Part shown: positions 39,082 to 52,004 of the stretch, one piece after another
How positions within the stretch are numbered: the stretch's first letter is position 1
Layout of the letters: every line of letters begins with the position of its first letter
NCBI GenBank assembly: GCA_023974075.1
Contig: CM043800.1
Span: 32,190,452 to 32,254,451, forward strand
DNA length: 64,000 nucleotides
Direction: 5' to 3'
Origin: Chaenocephalus aceratus
Lineage: Eukaryota > Chordata > Actinopteri > Perciformes > Channichthyidae
Notes under the pieces: model-generated
What the model saw: the letters and a program-made list of their open reading frames with translations, nothing else
What the model was told of the DNA's origin: nothing
The model's database searches: none
Translations under genes and position numbers: made by a program

Positions 39082-39604
39082 AGTGGACCTATCATGCTAT
39101 ATTTGAATAATATATTGTAGGGTCATACCTATATAAAACATGTCTGTGAAGTTTATTTTTCAAAATACCAAACAGATCATGCATTTTAGCCATTCCTCAT
39201 TTCGCTCTATTTGCTGTATTCCAGCCCTGTCTTCACAAGGGCTGATTCTGTGGCAAATGAGCTGCAGCTGACCACGCCCCCCTGCAAAGGAGGGGGGTGT
39301 GGCATGAGCGTCATGTTACCATGCTGTTACCATGCTGTTACCATGCCACGGCAACCCCCCATTCCCCTGATAGGTGGAGAGTTGCCCAAATAGGCGGAGC
39401 ACCCCGTTTCTGACATCAGAACAATTTCAAATCTGTATCAATCTGTATCAGCTCCGTTGCAGCCCCGTGTTTAGAGATTTGGGTACGGAAGAAAAAAGAG
39501 AGAGGGTTGTGTTTTCTGACACTTGGTGAGTTCCCTGACACACCGGGGACACATATTCATGTATAAAAGACGTACAAGAGTGCATTTTGTATGATAGGTC
39601 CCCT
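39082..39604. mobile_element. TTAA-bounded non-autonomous transposon, 523 bp
   Basis: The ends AGTGGACCTATCATGC and GTATGATAGGTCCCCT are inverted copies (AGKGGACCTATCAT). TTAA lies directly outside both (39078-39081, 39605-39608). Internal text (CAAACAGATCATGC, CAGCCCTGT, GCTGATTCT) is shared with the element at 58500-58991, so the two are relatives. It includes three 11-bp GTTACCATGCT units at 39314-39346. Confidence 0.9.
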
Positions 39605-39608
39605 TTAA

Positions 39609-40951
39609 GTGAAATATCTCAATTGATGATGGAAAAGCACAAGATGTTGTGCCGACTTTCTTGATTCCTAGAGGATGAATTGTTATTTAAATCCCCTGAC
39701 CATCAATGTATTGCCATCGTGAGGTTATCATTTTAGCGTGACCACTACTGATGTTTATTACCTACAGAAGACATGACATTGTATTATCCTGAGACCAAAA
39801 TAGCCACTTGAAATTGAAAGCAATTTTATCAACAAGCTTTTTTCCATTTCACTGAACTTTCCTCTTGAGCTATTTCAAGGCAAAGTGTCACTTCTCGACT
39901 TATGGTATCGCAAATAAAGCGCCAGATGTGCTTTCTAAAGTCATGTACTCTGCGTTTCTAACAATGTTCAGTGACCGCTTAGCTGCCATGTAGCACTTCC
40001 CCAAGTACAAACTTGTGTTTAATCTTTCACCATTGTACTCTGTACCGAGGAGTATAATGAACAGTGCAGCCTGCAGGTGAATCTACCAGGGCTTAAAAGT
40101 TTAAGATTTTGTTTCTGATTGTAAGTTGCTGACAGGATATAAAGTGTGAAAACTTGAATCCATCACCCACACAGTCTTGCTGTATCTCAGCCATTAACTG
40201 ACAGACTGCCTCAGACAGTTTTTCTCTCTGAGGCCTTAATAAGATCTCTCAGATTTCCTGCACTTTCTCAAGGAGTATTGTCTGCCGGTGCCCACACAGG
40301 AGAGTACCAGTTAGCTCTTCTGTGTCTCAGAGAGGGCCACAAGGTGCCCGTTGTCCTCCCACACTGGGTCTGGGAGACTCTGTCACAGACTAATGAGAAC
40401 TGGACCTGACATCCTCCCCACATCAAATCTTCCTCTTGTGCTTCTTCCCCAGTAATGATGGCAGAGGTTACGGCAGCAGGCAAATTGTAGGCTGAATTAT
40501 TGATGGGTCACAAGGTCTGTCTGGTCTGTTGCTACGTGATGGCTGATCTTGAATGGCATGCATTCATGCAAACAGGTATAAGAGTGTTGTTACGTGATAG
40601 GAAATGTATTTTGTTTTCCCTGTGTGGCACACTGGGTAGCTGATGAGGACAAGCGTGCCAACACTATTATCTCTCAAGGTGTGAAGACAATGGCTCGCAT
40701 TGGATTGCTATTTCAGGCAGCTCAAAGATGTTTTCACAAATCGAACAAGAAATAACATGTCTTTTTCTTAACTGTAGAAGATGGTGGGATTAACTCTTCC
40801 TGCTGCACCCCATCTATTTCATTTCATGCTGGCATGGTATTGCCACAACATTGCACACAAGAATCAGCTTTAGATGTAAGACAGTGTCGCCTGACTTCCT
40901 GTAGAAGAAACTTAAGAATACATTGCCACTCGGCGGCTACCCTGTAAAAGG
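39609..40951. other. Intronic sequence, no gene or recognised repeat
   Basis: Nothing splice-bounded or repeat-like recognised. Confidence 0.35.
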
Positions 40952-40955
40952 TTAA

Positions 40956-42049
40956 AGGGAGGCAATCCTCATGACACGCATTTTTAAATAATTATCATCC
41001 GATAAAACAGACCAGTCTTTTTTATCCGATGACGTTATCAGTGATTTTAAGCTGATTAATTACCTAAATAACATCAACCCTGTGGGCGGCGCCATTTTGA
41101 CGAGTCACATGACTTATTTTACCGGAAGTGACGTGAACTATGCGTTTGTTGTCGAGAACAAATTGACGTATGTGCTTTGTTCATGTTGTTTACTCTAGTT
41201 ACTCTCACAATTCTATTGAAATATGCCTCATTGTATCGCGAAACATTGCTAAGAAGAAAGGGCTGTACTCGTCAAATGTACCCACCTTTCATTTATTGGT
41301 TCAACCAAAGAGGTGCGTTTCACATCCTTCATGGCAACCAGTGCTGTTCTCAATCAGAGGTTGATAGACGTCATAGACGGAAAATATTCGGTTAACGCGA
41401 CCTCTGTTCTCAATACAGCTTTTTCTAACACCACAGTGTCGAATTCCCTGTGTAAACATATGCAATCCAAGTCGTCTGTGAACAGTTTATTTTCAAGCTC
41501 TTCAAGCTCATGACAACATATGTTCATAAGAGGATTGTCCATGGCTACACACCGATCGCAAGTACACCATTCATGTACAGGTCTCCCTACTCGCCTCCCG
41601 AAATCAATTGCACGAGTAAAGGGATCGTCTCCAGCAAGTTCACCGTGCTGTTCATCCTCATCGTCACTGTCCCTGGATTCCTGACGGTTCTCCTGACTTG
41701 GCTGTATGGCTGAATTCCCCCATCCAATCTCTCCACATTGCTCAAAACTTCTTCCTCGGCTGACGAGTCCGAACTCAAATACTCCGCCATGTTTTCGTCT
41801 AATGAGCTGTTCGTGTGTTTACAAAGTGAACGCATAGATGACTTCACGACCTAGTTTTTCGGATCATGTGACTACTGAAAATGGCCAAAATGGCAGCTGC
41901 CTGACAGATAATACAGGTTTTTATAAAAAGCAGCTATAAAATCATTATTTACCGGGGAATATCGCTGATTTCTCCAGGGTATGGTTTAAACATAATGTTT
42001 CACTAAATACTGAAGTTTTTATTAATTATCTAATGACTGGAGCCTTCCT
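40956..42049. mobile_element. TTAA-bounded transposon carrying a P2X7-domain-like relic
   Basis: The ends AGGGAGGCAATCCTCAT and ATGACTGGAGCCTTCCT are imperfect inverted repeats. TTAA is present just outside each (40952-40955, 42050-42053). Duplicated TTAA is the signature of piggyBac and Kolobok superfamilies; I cannot choose between them. Subterminal AATTATC/GATAATT strings also mirror each other (about 41000 and 42030). The 1094-bp interior has the decayed minus-strand frame described separately. Confidence 0.8.
41250..41800 (-). pseudogene. P2X7 intracellular (zinc-cysteine) domain-like relic inside transposon
   Basis: Seen on the minus strand: a start near 41790 gives MAEYLSSDSSAEEEVLSNVE then RLDGGIQPY. 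After a frameshift near 41705 the sense continues as an acidic stretch (DSDDEDEQHGE) and a cysteine cluster, PVHEWCTCDRCVAMDNPLMN then ICCHELEEL. It goes on through CICLHREFD and the stop after TSINL (41354). A later shifted frame (APLWLNQ-stop-MKGGYIRRV) may be the next conserved block. Known: an acidic N-terminus, then WC-x-C-x2-C, then CC-x-E, is the pattern of the many short teleost proteins similar to the P2X7 receptor C-terminal ballast domain. At least one frameshift and two stops break it. It is a relic and not a purinergic receptor: no channel segment is present. Confidence 0.7.
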
Positions 42050-44045
42050 TTAATATTACATCCAAGTTAAAACATCCAAGTTATGACCAGCCATGTTTAC
42101 GAAAGACAATCAACGACATCTTCACAATCATCCATAATCCTTTGCAGCATGAAATGCCTTTTCCTGGCATTCAGACAAACACACTTGGCAGATATAATGA
42201 TGTGCTTTCATACTCAGTAATTAGGCTCTGGGTTACCCAGAGAGCTGAAGACAGAGAGTATATGTGCACGGTAATTGCATCATTGGATGGGGAGGAATAA
42301 CAGAGACTGTTGTATTATACAGTAGCAGCAGTCAGCAAACTGTGAAATGATTCATATAGTTTAATGGGTCAAAGGGAGGGGTAGCAAGTAGCTGGGCGGT
42401 CATGTGCTTGAGCGGAGAACATTTAATCTGATGAACATTGTTTAACAATATAGCTGTAACGTGGTCTAATTCAGAGCTGCTCCTTTCCAGCAGGGGTTTG
42501 ATTGAGCAGGCGCCACTTGTTTGTTTTTCTATTTGGTCTGTGGTGGGTCCCCCCGTTTTAACCGCTGCATTTGTTTTCTGAAAAGTCCTCATGTCTAATT
42601 TAATGGTTCTGCTTTAGCATGTTCGCATACTCACTCTCAGGCAGTGCTATGCTGCATAAATGATGCATCAGGCTGATGTGGGACTGCGTGCTGCGAGTGA
42701 GCAGAGAGTCTTCAACACATCAATGTCACTCTGCCAGCTTTGCACATAGAGATGTTTAAACATGTTGCATCCACAAAGTTACATATTTGTGAAATGATAT
42801 AGGATATACAGGGTTCGTACGGGTGCTTGAAATCCTTGAAAATGCTTGAAATTTGACGTGGTGTTTTCAAGGTTGGGAATAGTACTTGCATTTTCAGAAT
42901 GGTGCTTGAAATTGAGATAAAGTGCTTGAAAATGTAAATGCTTTACTTTTACAATAAATTGCTGTCTGACTGAATAGTTCGCTTTTTAGATTAAAAGAAA
43001 AGAATTGCTTCGCTTCTACATAAAACAGCTCCGCTGCATCTTCCCGCGCTATGCGTGCGACCTGCAAGTGTTTGTTTTACGTGTGACCTGGGCATTCTGA
43101 TGAGAGATAGTTGACTGTGTGCCAGGAGGTTGCAGTTTCAACGAGCGTTGGCTAGCAGAAGACAAATACAAGTGTGTGAGTCTGCGCTGACGAGCCACAT
43201 GAAAGGTACGCCGTAGTAAAGCATTTTAGATTAGGCTAACGTTGCATGTTACGTTTGTTTAAGCTAACGTTAGCAAGCTGAATAGCAAACTCGATGAGGG
43301 ATAATAATAATTGCAGGGGACAATCATTTCAGAGGAGCGTACCTATGTTAATATGTGCGTTACAGTCGCCATCCTGTGGTGTTCAGAGGATGAAGCACTC
43401 ACGGCATTTCGTGTTATAGTCACGAAATATAATCTATTGATTCGACACAGAGCGATTTTGAAAGCAATGTATTTCTACTGTATGTTTCGTGCCTAAACCA
43501 AATGTGACTTGCTCTATCGAAATCAGTCACATTGACCCGAAGACACATTTTCGTTTGTATTACTGGTCTGGGGGAAGCTCGCGAGTGTGTTTGTGTATTT
43601 TTGCGTTTGTGTACCGGGGAAACACTCACAAGAAACACCGGCTGTTGCTATGCTTGCTGTGACGTTACATTAGTCCGTTCTCTGCTTGTAATTATGCCGA
43701 AGCTTCAAAGTTGTATTTATCATCTGAATTTGCCGAAACAAGTTTAATATTCTGAAAGCCAATACTTTGTTTATTTGAAAACAGATAAAAACAAACTGTC
43801 TTTTATATAAAATTGAAGTATTATACAAGTAAAACTACATTTTGCTTTAATCCCATGTAATTGTAGAATGAACACAGTCTTCCTTTGAAGATGTATAAGT
43901 CAGGTGTCTTGAGTAGTCAACATTACCTACAAATCATTGTACACATTTGTAAATATTATCTTCCACTCCATTGTGAGTCTATTTTTATGCAGCTCTGCGT
44001 GATTTTGTGGCTACAATTCAGACTAATACGCTACCAGAGGTCGAA

Positions 44046-44540
44046 TAAGTACTCAGATATTGTACTTGAGTAAAAGTAGTAGTACAAGTACTCAGATCTT
44101 GTAGTGAAATTATAAGTACTCATATCTTGTACTTAGTAAAAGTAGAAGTACCAGAGTGTAGGAATACTCTGTTAGTAAAAGTCCTGCATTCAAAATGTTA
44201 CTCAAGTAAAAGTAGAAAAGTATTCTCATCAACATATAGTGAAAGTAGCGACAATAAAAGTAGTCATTGTGCAGATTGGTCCATTTCAGAATAATATATA
44301 TGATATGTTTTATAATGATTGATCATTAAAGTGTTCTCAAAGCTGGTAAAGGTGCAGCTAGTTTGAATGACTTTGTAGACTGCAGGGTAGCTGGTGGATT
44401 TACTCCAGGTGGAACTAAAGTCTGATTCAACACTTGATTAGATTTCACATCATTCATCCACATCTGTGAAGTAACTAAAGGTGTTAAATACATGTAGTGG
44501 AGCAAAAGTACACCATTTACCTCTAACTTGTGTTTACTGC
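44046..44540 (+). repeat. Dispersed fish repeat rich in AAGTACTCAGAT and AGTAAAAGTA units
   Basis: Variants of AAGTACTCAGATCTTGTAC and GAGTAAAAGTAG recur at 44046-44260. A tail follows with CTCCAGGTGGAACTAAAGTC and GGAGCAAAAGTACACCATTT. This is a common teleost repeat of unknown class. It is nested in the 42809-45229 element. Confidence 0.65.
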
Positions 44541-44565
44541 CAACCTAAAAGTACCTCAAAAATAG

Positions 44566-44887
44566 TACCGTACTTTTCGGACTATAAAGCGCACCTGCAT
44601 ATAAGCCGCAGCAGCTAAATTGTCCGTCTGTCTTGCTCTCGTTCTGTCTCTCGGTTCCACTTTTACTTTGGCGCGCTACCTGTCTCACTCTTTTCCTGGC
44701 CTCCAGCTTTTCCTGCTGGAGCCCGCCGCTTAGAGGTGGCGGGCGCGGACCGGTCATAGAGCCCATAGAGTTAAAGGTGGTTAATTTTACCTGTAAAATC
44801 CATAGATTTAGGAGGTTCCCTAGTGGCCGTTAGCTGTACAAAAAAATGGGGAAAAAAGTCGCGGCTTATAGTCCGAAAAGTAAGGTA
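44566..44887. mobile_element. MITE with TTTTCGGACTATAA terminal repeats, nested
   Basis: TACCGTACTTTTCGGACTAT at 44566 is mirrored by ATAGTCCGAAAAGTAAGGTA ending at 44887 (one mismatch in 20, G against T). Flanking or terminal TA is compatible with Tc1/mariner-style TA targeting. It is 322 bp, with GC-rich interior and no transposase. It lies inside 42809-45229, so it inserted after that element. Confidence 0.88.
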
Positions 44888-45235
44888 ATCAATAATGTAT
44901 TGAAAAGTTATTTGGCTGATTGTTTTATATTGGCTCAGACAGGTTATATGGGAGGCCTAGTCTATGTACAGATCACTCCTTTTTAAACTTAGTTTTATTT
45001 TATTTAATTGTTCATCCTCGTCTAGAATGCTATCACGAAACACACATGTGGTTGTTTATAGCATAAAGAACATCTGATTTAATGTGAGGTAGGGAAATAA
45101 TCATTTGAGTATGTGTATATAAATATGTAATTTACAACAGCTGTAAGATGCTTGAAAAGCTGGAAAATGCACCTTGAAAATGCTTGAAAAGTGCTTGAAT
45201 TTGACTTCGGAAAAGGTGTAAGAACCCTGGATATA

Positions 45236-48200
45236 GATGAGTTAATAAATCACGGGCAATGGTAGAAGGAAATGTTGGTTCTAAAATGAGCAATCCTTAG
45301 CTTTCTTTTGGTATACTAATGGTTGGAAGAGAGCCTAATGTACTCTACAGACAGCTTTTCTTGTGCAATCCTGCCCTTGTTAACTTTGCATATTTATTTG
45401 TTTACACTCCAATGCTGCTCAACACAGCCACCATCTGTAGCTGAAAGGAAAACAATGTTCATCACAGGCTTGTTGAACTTTGTTGTGGACTCTTCTGCTT
45501 CACAGTCAGCTCGCACCAGTCGCTTGTGAAATGAAGAACGAAATCAATGTGCAACAAAAGTTTTCCTCCTGTCAGTCTCTTCGGAGTCGGAGAAATATTG
45601 GCGAATATGATTGAAGCCTAGACTTGTAATATTCCTATCAATCAGCTACACCCAGTGTTTGAGATACCTGAAGTGTATCTGTTTCTTTTGGAATATTCCC
45701 CTTGTTCCCCTTACAGGCCCATGAAGAAACAGAGCAAAGGAAAACATTGTAATAATGACCAATGCCGCTGGGAGAGAAACTAAACAAGCTGCAGCTGCTG
45801 CTTATAAAGAATTGACTTCTTGTTGCACCGAGAAAATGAAAGTCTTATTACGGCTTCAGCTGAATTAAAGCTCAGATTTCTTTCAGTCAGCAGCGTGTTT
45901 TCACATGCGTGTGTCTGTTAGTAGTGGCACAGTTTTAAAATGTCATAGTTATGTAGAAAAGACAATGCACAAAAACATACACCCACAGACGGTACACATT
46001 CCCCCGCAGGTGAAAAGTTTAACTTGTGATGAAGCATACTGATTTATATCCATTTCACACTGTGTCTGGATTTCTTACTCATGGCACTTTTATGATGGAT
46101 CGACTCTCTAACAAAAGTTGATTCTAATGAGACAATGTTGAATGTCTTCCCTTTACTCGCGCACCAGTTATTCATCACATCGACGTGACAAGAGGAGTAG
46201 ATCAATTAAGCCTTCAGCGCCATGAATTGATGACTTCAGATTCCACCTGACAAAGTTGAGGAAGACTTTACTTGAATCTCAGAGTGAAGTAGTCTACACC
46301 TTGATCGTATTCTGTGAGGACTCTGGGATGTCAAGGCCAAAAGAGGCAGTGAAGAAAAATCTGTCAGTTTGAAAACAAATGTCTGAAATGTTTAAAAAGC
46401 AAAATGTAAAGGGATAGTTCAGTTGCTTTGAAGTGGGGTTTGTGAGAGGTACTTATCCATATTCTGTGTATTACCAAGGTATGAGTAATTGTAACATGAT
46501 CAAAGCAATTTACTGCATAACATTGTCATTTTCTTTTTAAATATGTATCAGCAATGGCCCTGAGGCTGATTAAAAACCTGGGTGTCTGCGGTATGACTCG
46601 GCCTTAGCGCTACACGCTCTACATGGTGAACTACCAGCATGCCGGTCCAAAGGCATGTATATTACAGTAGTCACACATCAAAAGATGAATTTACGCTATA
46701 TTCAGAATACTAATTTGCTTGCTGACATTTCATTAACAAAAACAGTCATTTTACCTTCACAAATGTTTCCCACTGCTGCTTTGTGTTATTGTGGATAATT
46801 GGTTGGTTTTGATTCCCCAAAGTCACAATTACACAAACAACTGAACCTGTTGTTGTTGTTTAAGTAACTTTCCAGCTGCTTACCTATCTGGCTGTTTGCT
46901 TTTCTTGGTTTCAATGGAAATCTTTTGGATTTGAGACAAAACAAGACATGTAAAGACGTCACGATGGGCTCTGGGTAGTTCTGATTGACATTTGTCTCAA
47001 AAGGATGGCCAAATTATCAATAACGGCAACACACGACACAATCAGTGTTATCTGTCCTTCCCGTGGCTCATCCACAGGTGATTGCTGTCGTGAAAAGATT
47101 TCTCTAAATGACAAGACAGTAGGGCATGAGTTGTTTTTCTTCCTTTTCTTGCTGATTGACTAGGCTGCCTTTTAGCCGCTTTATAGATTTATTTTTCGAT
47201 CAAGCTGTCCTCTGATGTTCAGGACAAAGCGAAAAAGGATGATGAGAAAATGACTGTGGAGTTGCATGTTGGCGTGAGATAGTGACTGACGCACAAAAGG
47301 TTACTTTGCAGATCTATATTCATAAGCTGTCAAATATAAATGGTTTATCTGTAGTCTAAAGTAAAAAGCCTTTTTTCTCAGCAATGGCAACATCAGAAGA
47401 TTCTCAAAATGTCACCCGCTGAGATTTTTGATTTGGTCGTTATTTTTGCAGCACAGGAACCTGAAGTGACTTCAAATGAACTGTTCTCACAGAACAACAA
47501 CTGGTTGCTATGCCGGACTTGCAAAAAGGGAGAATTATGCATAATCTCTGCATGTTTTGAAATCACAAGCTGCCTACTGAAGCTCAGATTTGCCTTCAAA
47601 ATGCAGATGTGTTTTCTATGACACACTACCATCAATTCCTCGTCGTCACTCGCAGATGTTCTGCCTCCTATGTCTCCTACAGATGAATAACATGAACAAG
47701 GAGGAGGTGACTGCAAGTGTAAAAGAGACAGGGCTTTGTTCACACTTTAAAAGCATACATTTTAAATCAGTGACTGTAAGTGAAGGATTAGTGATGCTGA
47801 TGAGTCTCTCAAACACATCAGCAACCAGACACATTTTATTACCACATTATGTATTCACTGTGTCCGTCACCTGCTGAAGAACAGACGTGAGAATGTGTCC
47901 TTAATGTGATGAAGAAGAAGAAGATACAACCTGGTGAGATGTAGTGGGTGTGTTTTTAGTTTCTTTTATATTAAAACTTTCGCAGAGACCAACTGTTGCA
48001 TATTTGGTTTATATGGTGTTTGTGAGGTTTGATTAATCCAAGCAAAGGTGCAAAGTAATTGCATTCAACTCCAATAGATACATTTCATGACAGTTTGAAG
48101 GAGAAGCACACTGTCCTCTTCACTTGCCCCCGATGAAGGTCTTTGTACTGAAACCTTGTTATTAAAAATGATCTCTGACTGCAAGTAAAGAGGAGGTGGG

Positions 48201-49336
48201 AGTCTCGTGTCCTTGGTTTTCGACCGCTGCTCTTCTCGTATGTACCAGTACATATATAGGTGTGCAAAGGTTCTGCTCTTTAATTAAAGTTTTAGGCACA
48301 AAGTGATAATATCATTTATAATTCATAGCATCACAATAATACTCCGTCAAATCCAAAGTGAAGCTTAAACCCATAGTTCACTCTTCTTGTTGTAAACATT
48401 ACGAGTTGTTTAAAAGAGAAAATATACATACATATGTGTGTCACAAAGATTTTGTTGTTTTGTTTTTGACCTTTCTCAGGCTTGTGAGCAACAGACAGGA
48501 CATTAACTAAAAACATATCCAAGATTTTCAAGAGTCCAACATGCTTATTTAGATTCTTAAATCATGCATTTTTCTCAGTAAACAATATCAAATACAAACA
48601 TTGAGAGGGAAAGCTCAAATGTGAGCACATAGTGTAGCAGCTATGGAAGAGCCATAGGGCCTATTTTCTTGTGTCCTTTGTTCCCTGAGGCGAGGACTGA
48701 GACGTTTTACTGGTAAACAGAAGTGGCAGGCCTAGAAATGTTTCTCAGAGTCTCTCCACTGGGCTCTGACGATGTTTGCACGCCTGATGTGTGCCTTCAG
48801 CGCTTCAGAGCTGATAGAAACGACTTTGTGTCCAGCCTCCTCTTCGCCATTGTACAAGAAATCCCAACCGGAGAAGAAAGCGACCTGTCGGCTGTCACTG
48901 CAGATCTATGTTCAACTGTGTCACGCCAGTCCCTCATCTTATCAGAACATGGGAGTCTAAGAAAGAAAAGAAGAAAAGCTATCTTGGATTTTCTTGACAG
49001 CTTTGTATCATTTGATGGATGTGAAGGCGGTGCAAACACACAGAGTGAAACTCCAGCAGCGCTTTGGTGATGAAGCTCACGTGGAGGAGGAGTCTCTCAG
49101 TGAAGCACAGAGAGCAGTGTCAGTGGAGACAGATGTATGAACACGGCCATTAATTCAGCGTGTGTGCAGCGTACAGTAAATCACTGAGCAGATGCCAGCC
49201 AAGGGGGTTTTACACTAATCAATCACATAATTTATAAACAATCAAACACGTATAGATGAGTGCGATGTAATCTGCTGCCCCTGCTTCTTGACGGGATTGT
49301 TTAGGTGTTTCATATTGGAATAGGAAAGCATGGATG
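45236..49336. other. Intronic sequence, no gene or recognised repeat
   Basis: No family exon or terminal repeats found. The 115-codon + frame at 48723-49070 is open, overlaps frames on both strands and is not recognised. I treat it as chance. Confidence 0.35.
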
Positions 49337-49344
49337 GAATTGGT

Positions 49345-50703
49345 TAGTGCTGCACTATATGAGAAAAATATGCGATACATTTGTTGAATATCGCGATAAC
49401 AATAAAACATATTTTAAATAAACTGCATTATTTAAAGGGACCCTATTATGCTAATTTCCAGGTTCCTATTGTTATAATATGTTCCAGCTTCTGCTGTGAC
49501 ATGTCTCCATGCTTTAATGTTCAAAAAGCCCTTTATGTTTCTCATACTGCCTGTGCTGCAGCACCTCTTTTCCCCCTCTGACTGAAACCAGAGTCGAGTC
49601 TGCTCTGATTGGTTAGCTGGCCGGCTCTGTTGTGATTAGTCAACCGCTTTAAGGTGTCCCGCCCCTTACCTATGTTGGAGTGCTAGCCAATAGAGTGGTG
49701 CAGTGACGAGTCCTAAAACCAGGAAGTGAGTCAGCATTTCACCACTTCCTGTTCCCTCGTCTCAGAGCCAATGGGATTTTGGAAAATAGCTCCAGATAAG
49801 GTCTGTGGTTGACACAAATTTAAGAGACGGATCACGTTTTGTTCTACGACATTAAATACATCCGCAGTGACCCCACTTGTGAGTTGACGTGTCTGAAAAA
49901 CGATGGTTGTTAACAAGTGGCTGAACAGGACTACAGAAGTTGTCGAGGCCGTTTTACGTCATTACACACACGTGAACACTCCCGCTAAGTTTGTTTTCCC
50001 TGTTCTGCTTGAATGCAAGTACCTGCCTCCTGCAAACTGTTCAAACAAACGCTTCAACTTGTACAATTTTGAATCTGTATTTTTGAATATCGATCTTGAG
50101 TTGGCGTGACGTTGAAGTCGTGCGACCCTGCTGTAGTTGGTTTATAGCATAACGTTAGCATTTTGCTTCTGGCGATTCGATTTATGATTCGAAAATTATA
50201 AAAGTAGGGTAGACATGTGGATATTATCCAACTGAATAAAACGTGCAACAGGTTCGTTCCACTGACCTTATTTCGAGCTATTTTTCCCAAATCCTATGGA
50301 GAAATCCCATTGCTTTTTTGTCGAGGGAAACCCATGCACAGTTTATTTCCGGGTAAATACGTCATCCCTGCACCACTCTATAGAAGTGTGTGTATTCCAT
50401 AGTGATGTAACTTTCAGGCAGGTGTGTGAGAGAAACTCCCTCTGGGGGGAACTACAGGAAAACCCCCATAAGCTTAAAAAAGAGCCCCTTTAACAACATG
50501 TAAAGGAAATTATTTTCAAACATTGTTGTTATTAAACTCACTGGCATAAAATGCCCCAATAAAACACTAATGACTTTTGTGACAAGTTAACTTCTGACCC
50601 TCTTTCTAAGTGCCACCAAGTGCAATTTTGCAGTAATTTTCATTGTTTTTATTACGCAATTTGACATTGCTGACATTAAAAAAACAATATAATTGCAGCC
50701 CTA
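49345..50703. mobile_element. Outer hAT-like element (TAGKGCTGCA ends) split by a TTAA element
   Basis: The left end TAGTGCTGCACTATATGAG, with ATATGCGATAC and ATATCGCGATAAC after it, pairs with the right end TATAATTGCAGCCCTA. TAGGGCTGCA with GATA-rich termini is a familiar fish hAT-type end. About 90 bp on the left and 210 bp on the right flank a complete TTAA element, so this older element was interrupted. No target duplication could be identified. Confidence 0.7.
49436..50489. mobile_element. TTAA-bounded transposon, 1054 bp, nested
   Basis: The ends AGGGACCCTATTATGC and AAAAAAGAGCCCCT pair over the terminal bases (AGGGRCYCT). TTAA is present outside both (49432-49435, 50490-50493). Related text occurs at 11933-12092 and 30310-30410. 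A 68-codon frame (49903-50109) is not recognised. The element lies wholly within 49345-50703. Confidence 0.85.
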
Positions 50704-50811
50704 ATGTGAGTTTACCATCCTGTTTACAAAGTGCACACAAACTTAAGTATATAAGAGGAAGTCTGTGTGTGTACTTGTTTTTTAACAGTGTGTATGCTCT
50801 GATGTGTGTGT

Positions 50812-51049
<238 letters not shown>

Positions 51050-51189
51050 GGTGGGCGGGCCTGTGGGCCTGTGGTCTGCCTGAGCATCAGTGGTGGTAGA
51101 AAGGACCGAGGAGGAGGAATGAGACCAGGCAGAGGGTCATTAGTGCTCTCTTTGATATAATAGAGAGCCAGGGGACTGAGAGGCAGTGG

Positions 51190-51212
51190 AACACACACAC
51201 ACACACACACAC
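51190..51212 (+). repeat. (CA)n microsatellite, short
   Basis: About 12 AC units, roughly 140 bp from the long GT tract and in inverse orientation to it. Confidence 0.95.
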
Positions 51213-52004
51213 AAACATCAAGCTGTGTATTATTCTGCTCTGTATTATTTTACTTGAATTAACCCTGACTTTGTTTCGCCACCGATGTCCACACATTTTT
51301 GGCAATAAAAGAATCACAGAGCCCTTTTCCTCAAATGCCTAAAACTAACGTCTACCTAGAAAACATAAAATCGGTTTTTCACCAACCTGCTTTGAAAAAT
51401 ATGAACAGGTTTTTGAAGCCTTGAGTAATATCAAGGAAGACGCATAGCTACTTAAATACACAAAGAGTACGTCCAGTATGAGCAACACCAGGGTAATATG
51501 AGTAGCTTTAGCAATACAAAAAGTATTTCTGTGTTTGTGTGACACTATTTGATCATCAGTTATTTTGCGTTACTTTATACATTTCCTATTTGCGGCCAGT
51601 GTATTTAAAGCACTATTTAATAAATGGACTGGTATTTAGACACATGTTGACTGTGCTAAGTGAGCACTTTGAATGTAATGAAAGATCTTGTCTGACACGC
51701 TGTTGTATTTGAGGGTCAAGCATTCAGGGTGTGTTGCAGAAAACATCTTCTGACAGCTTCTTATTTACAAGCCGGCGTGAAACAGGCCTTCTGAAAAATG
51801 CAAAAACAAGAAAAACGCCGGCTCTTGCAATTTGGAAACTGCAGTTGTCAAGTCAATGTCTCCTCTAGTTTGTTTATTCATTTATCTGTGTATTCAACTA
51901 TTTTGCATCCCTCGTTCCTCACAGTGATGTTTTTGTAGAGATCACACAGTGGTTGCTTCGATAACGTGAAAGAGTTTCATGCAAAGGCTTATGGGTAGTA
52001 GGAG

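Larger units (their letters stand above)
42809..45229. mobile_element. hAT-like element with two later repeats nested inside, 2.4 kb
   Basis: The left end CAGGGTTCGTACGGGTGCTT pairs imperfectly with the right end AAGGTGTAAGAACCCTG. Both termini are rich in direct and inverted TGCTTGAAA motifs (42823-42930 and 45150-45200). GATATA is repeated just outside (42803-42808, 45230-45235), shorter than the usual 8 bp. The interior holds a degenerate repeat at 44046-44540 and a complete MITE at 44566-44887, so part of the length was acquired later. No transposase recognised. Confidence 0.8.

Noticed and set aside
41177..41513. Plus-strand frames of 64-72 codons in the TTAA element
   Set aside because: They are antisense to the P2X7-like relic, which has recognisable cysteine motifs on the minus strand.
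48723..49070. 115-codon + strand open frame
   Set aside because: Protein-like composition but no family recognised. It is intronic and overlaps frames on both strands; most likely chance.
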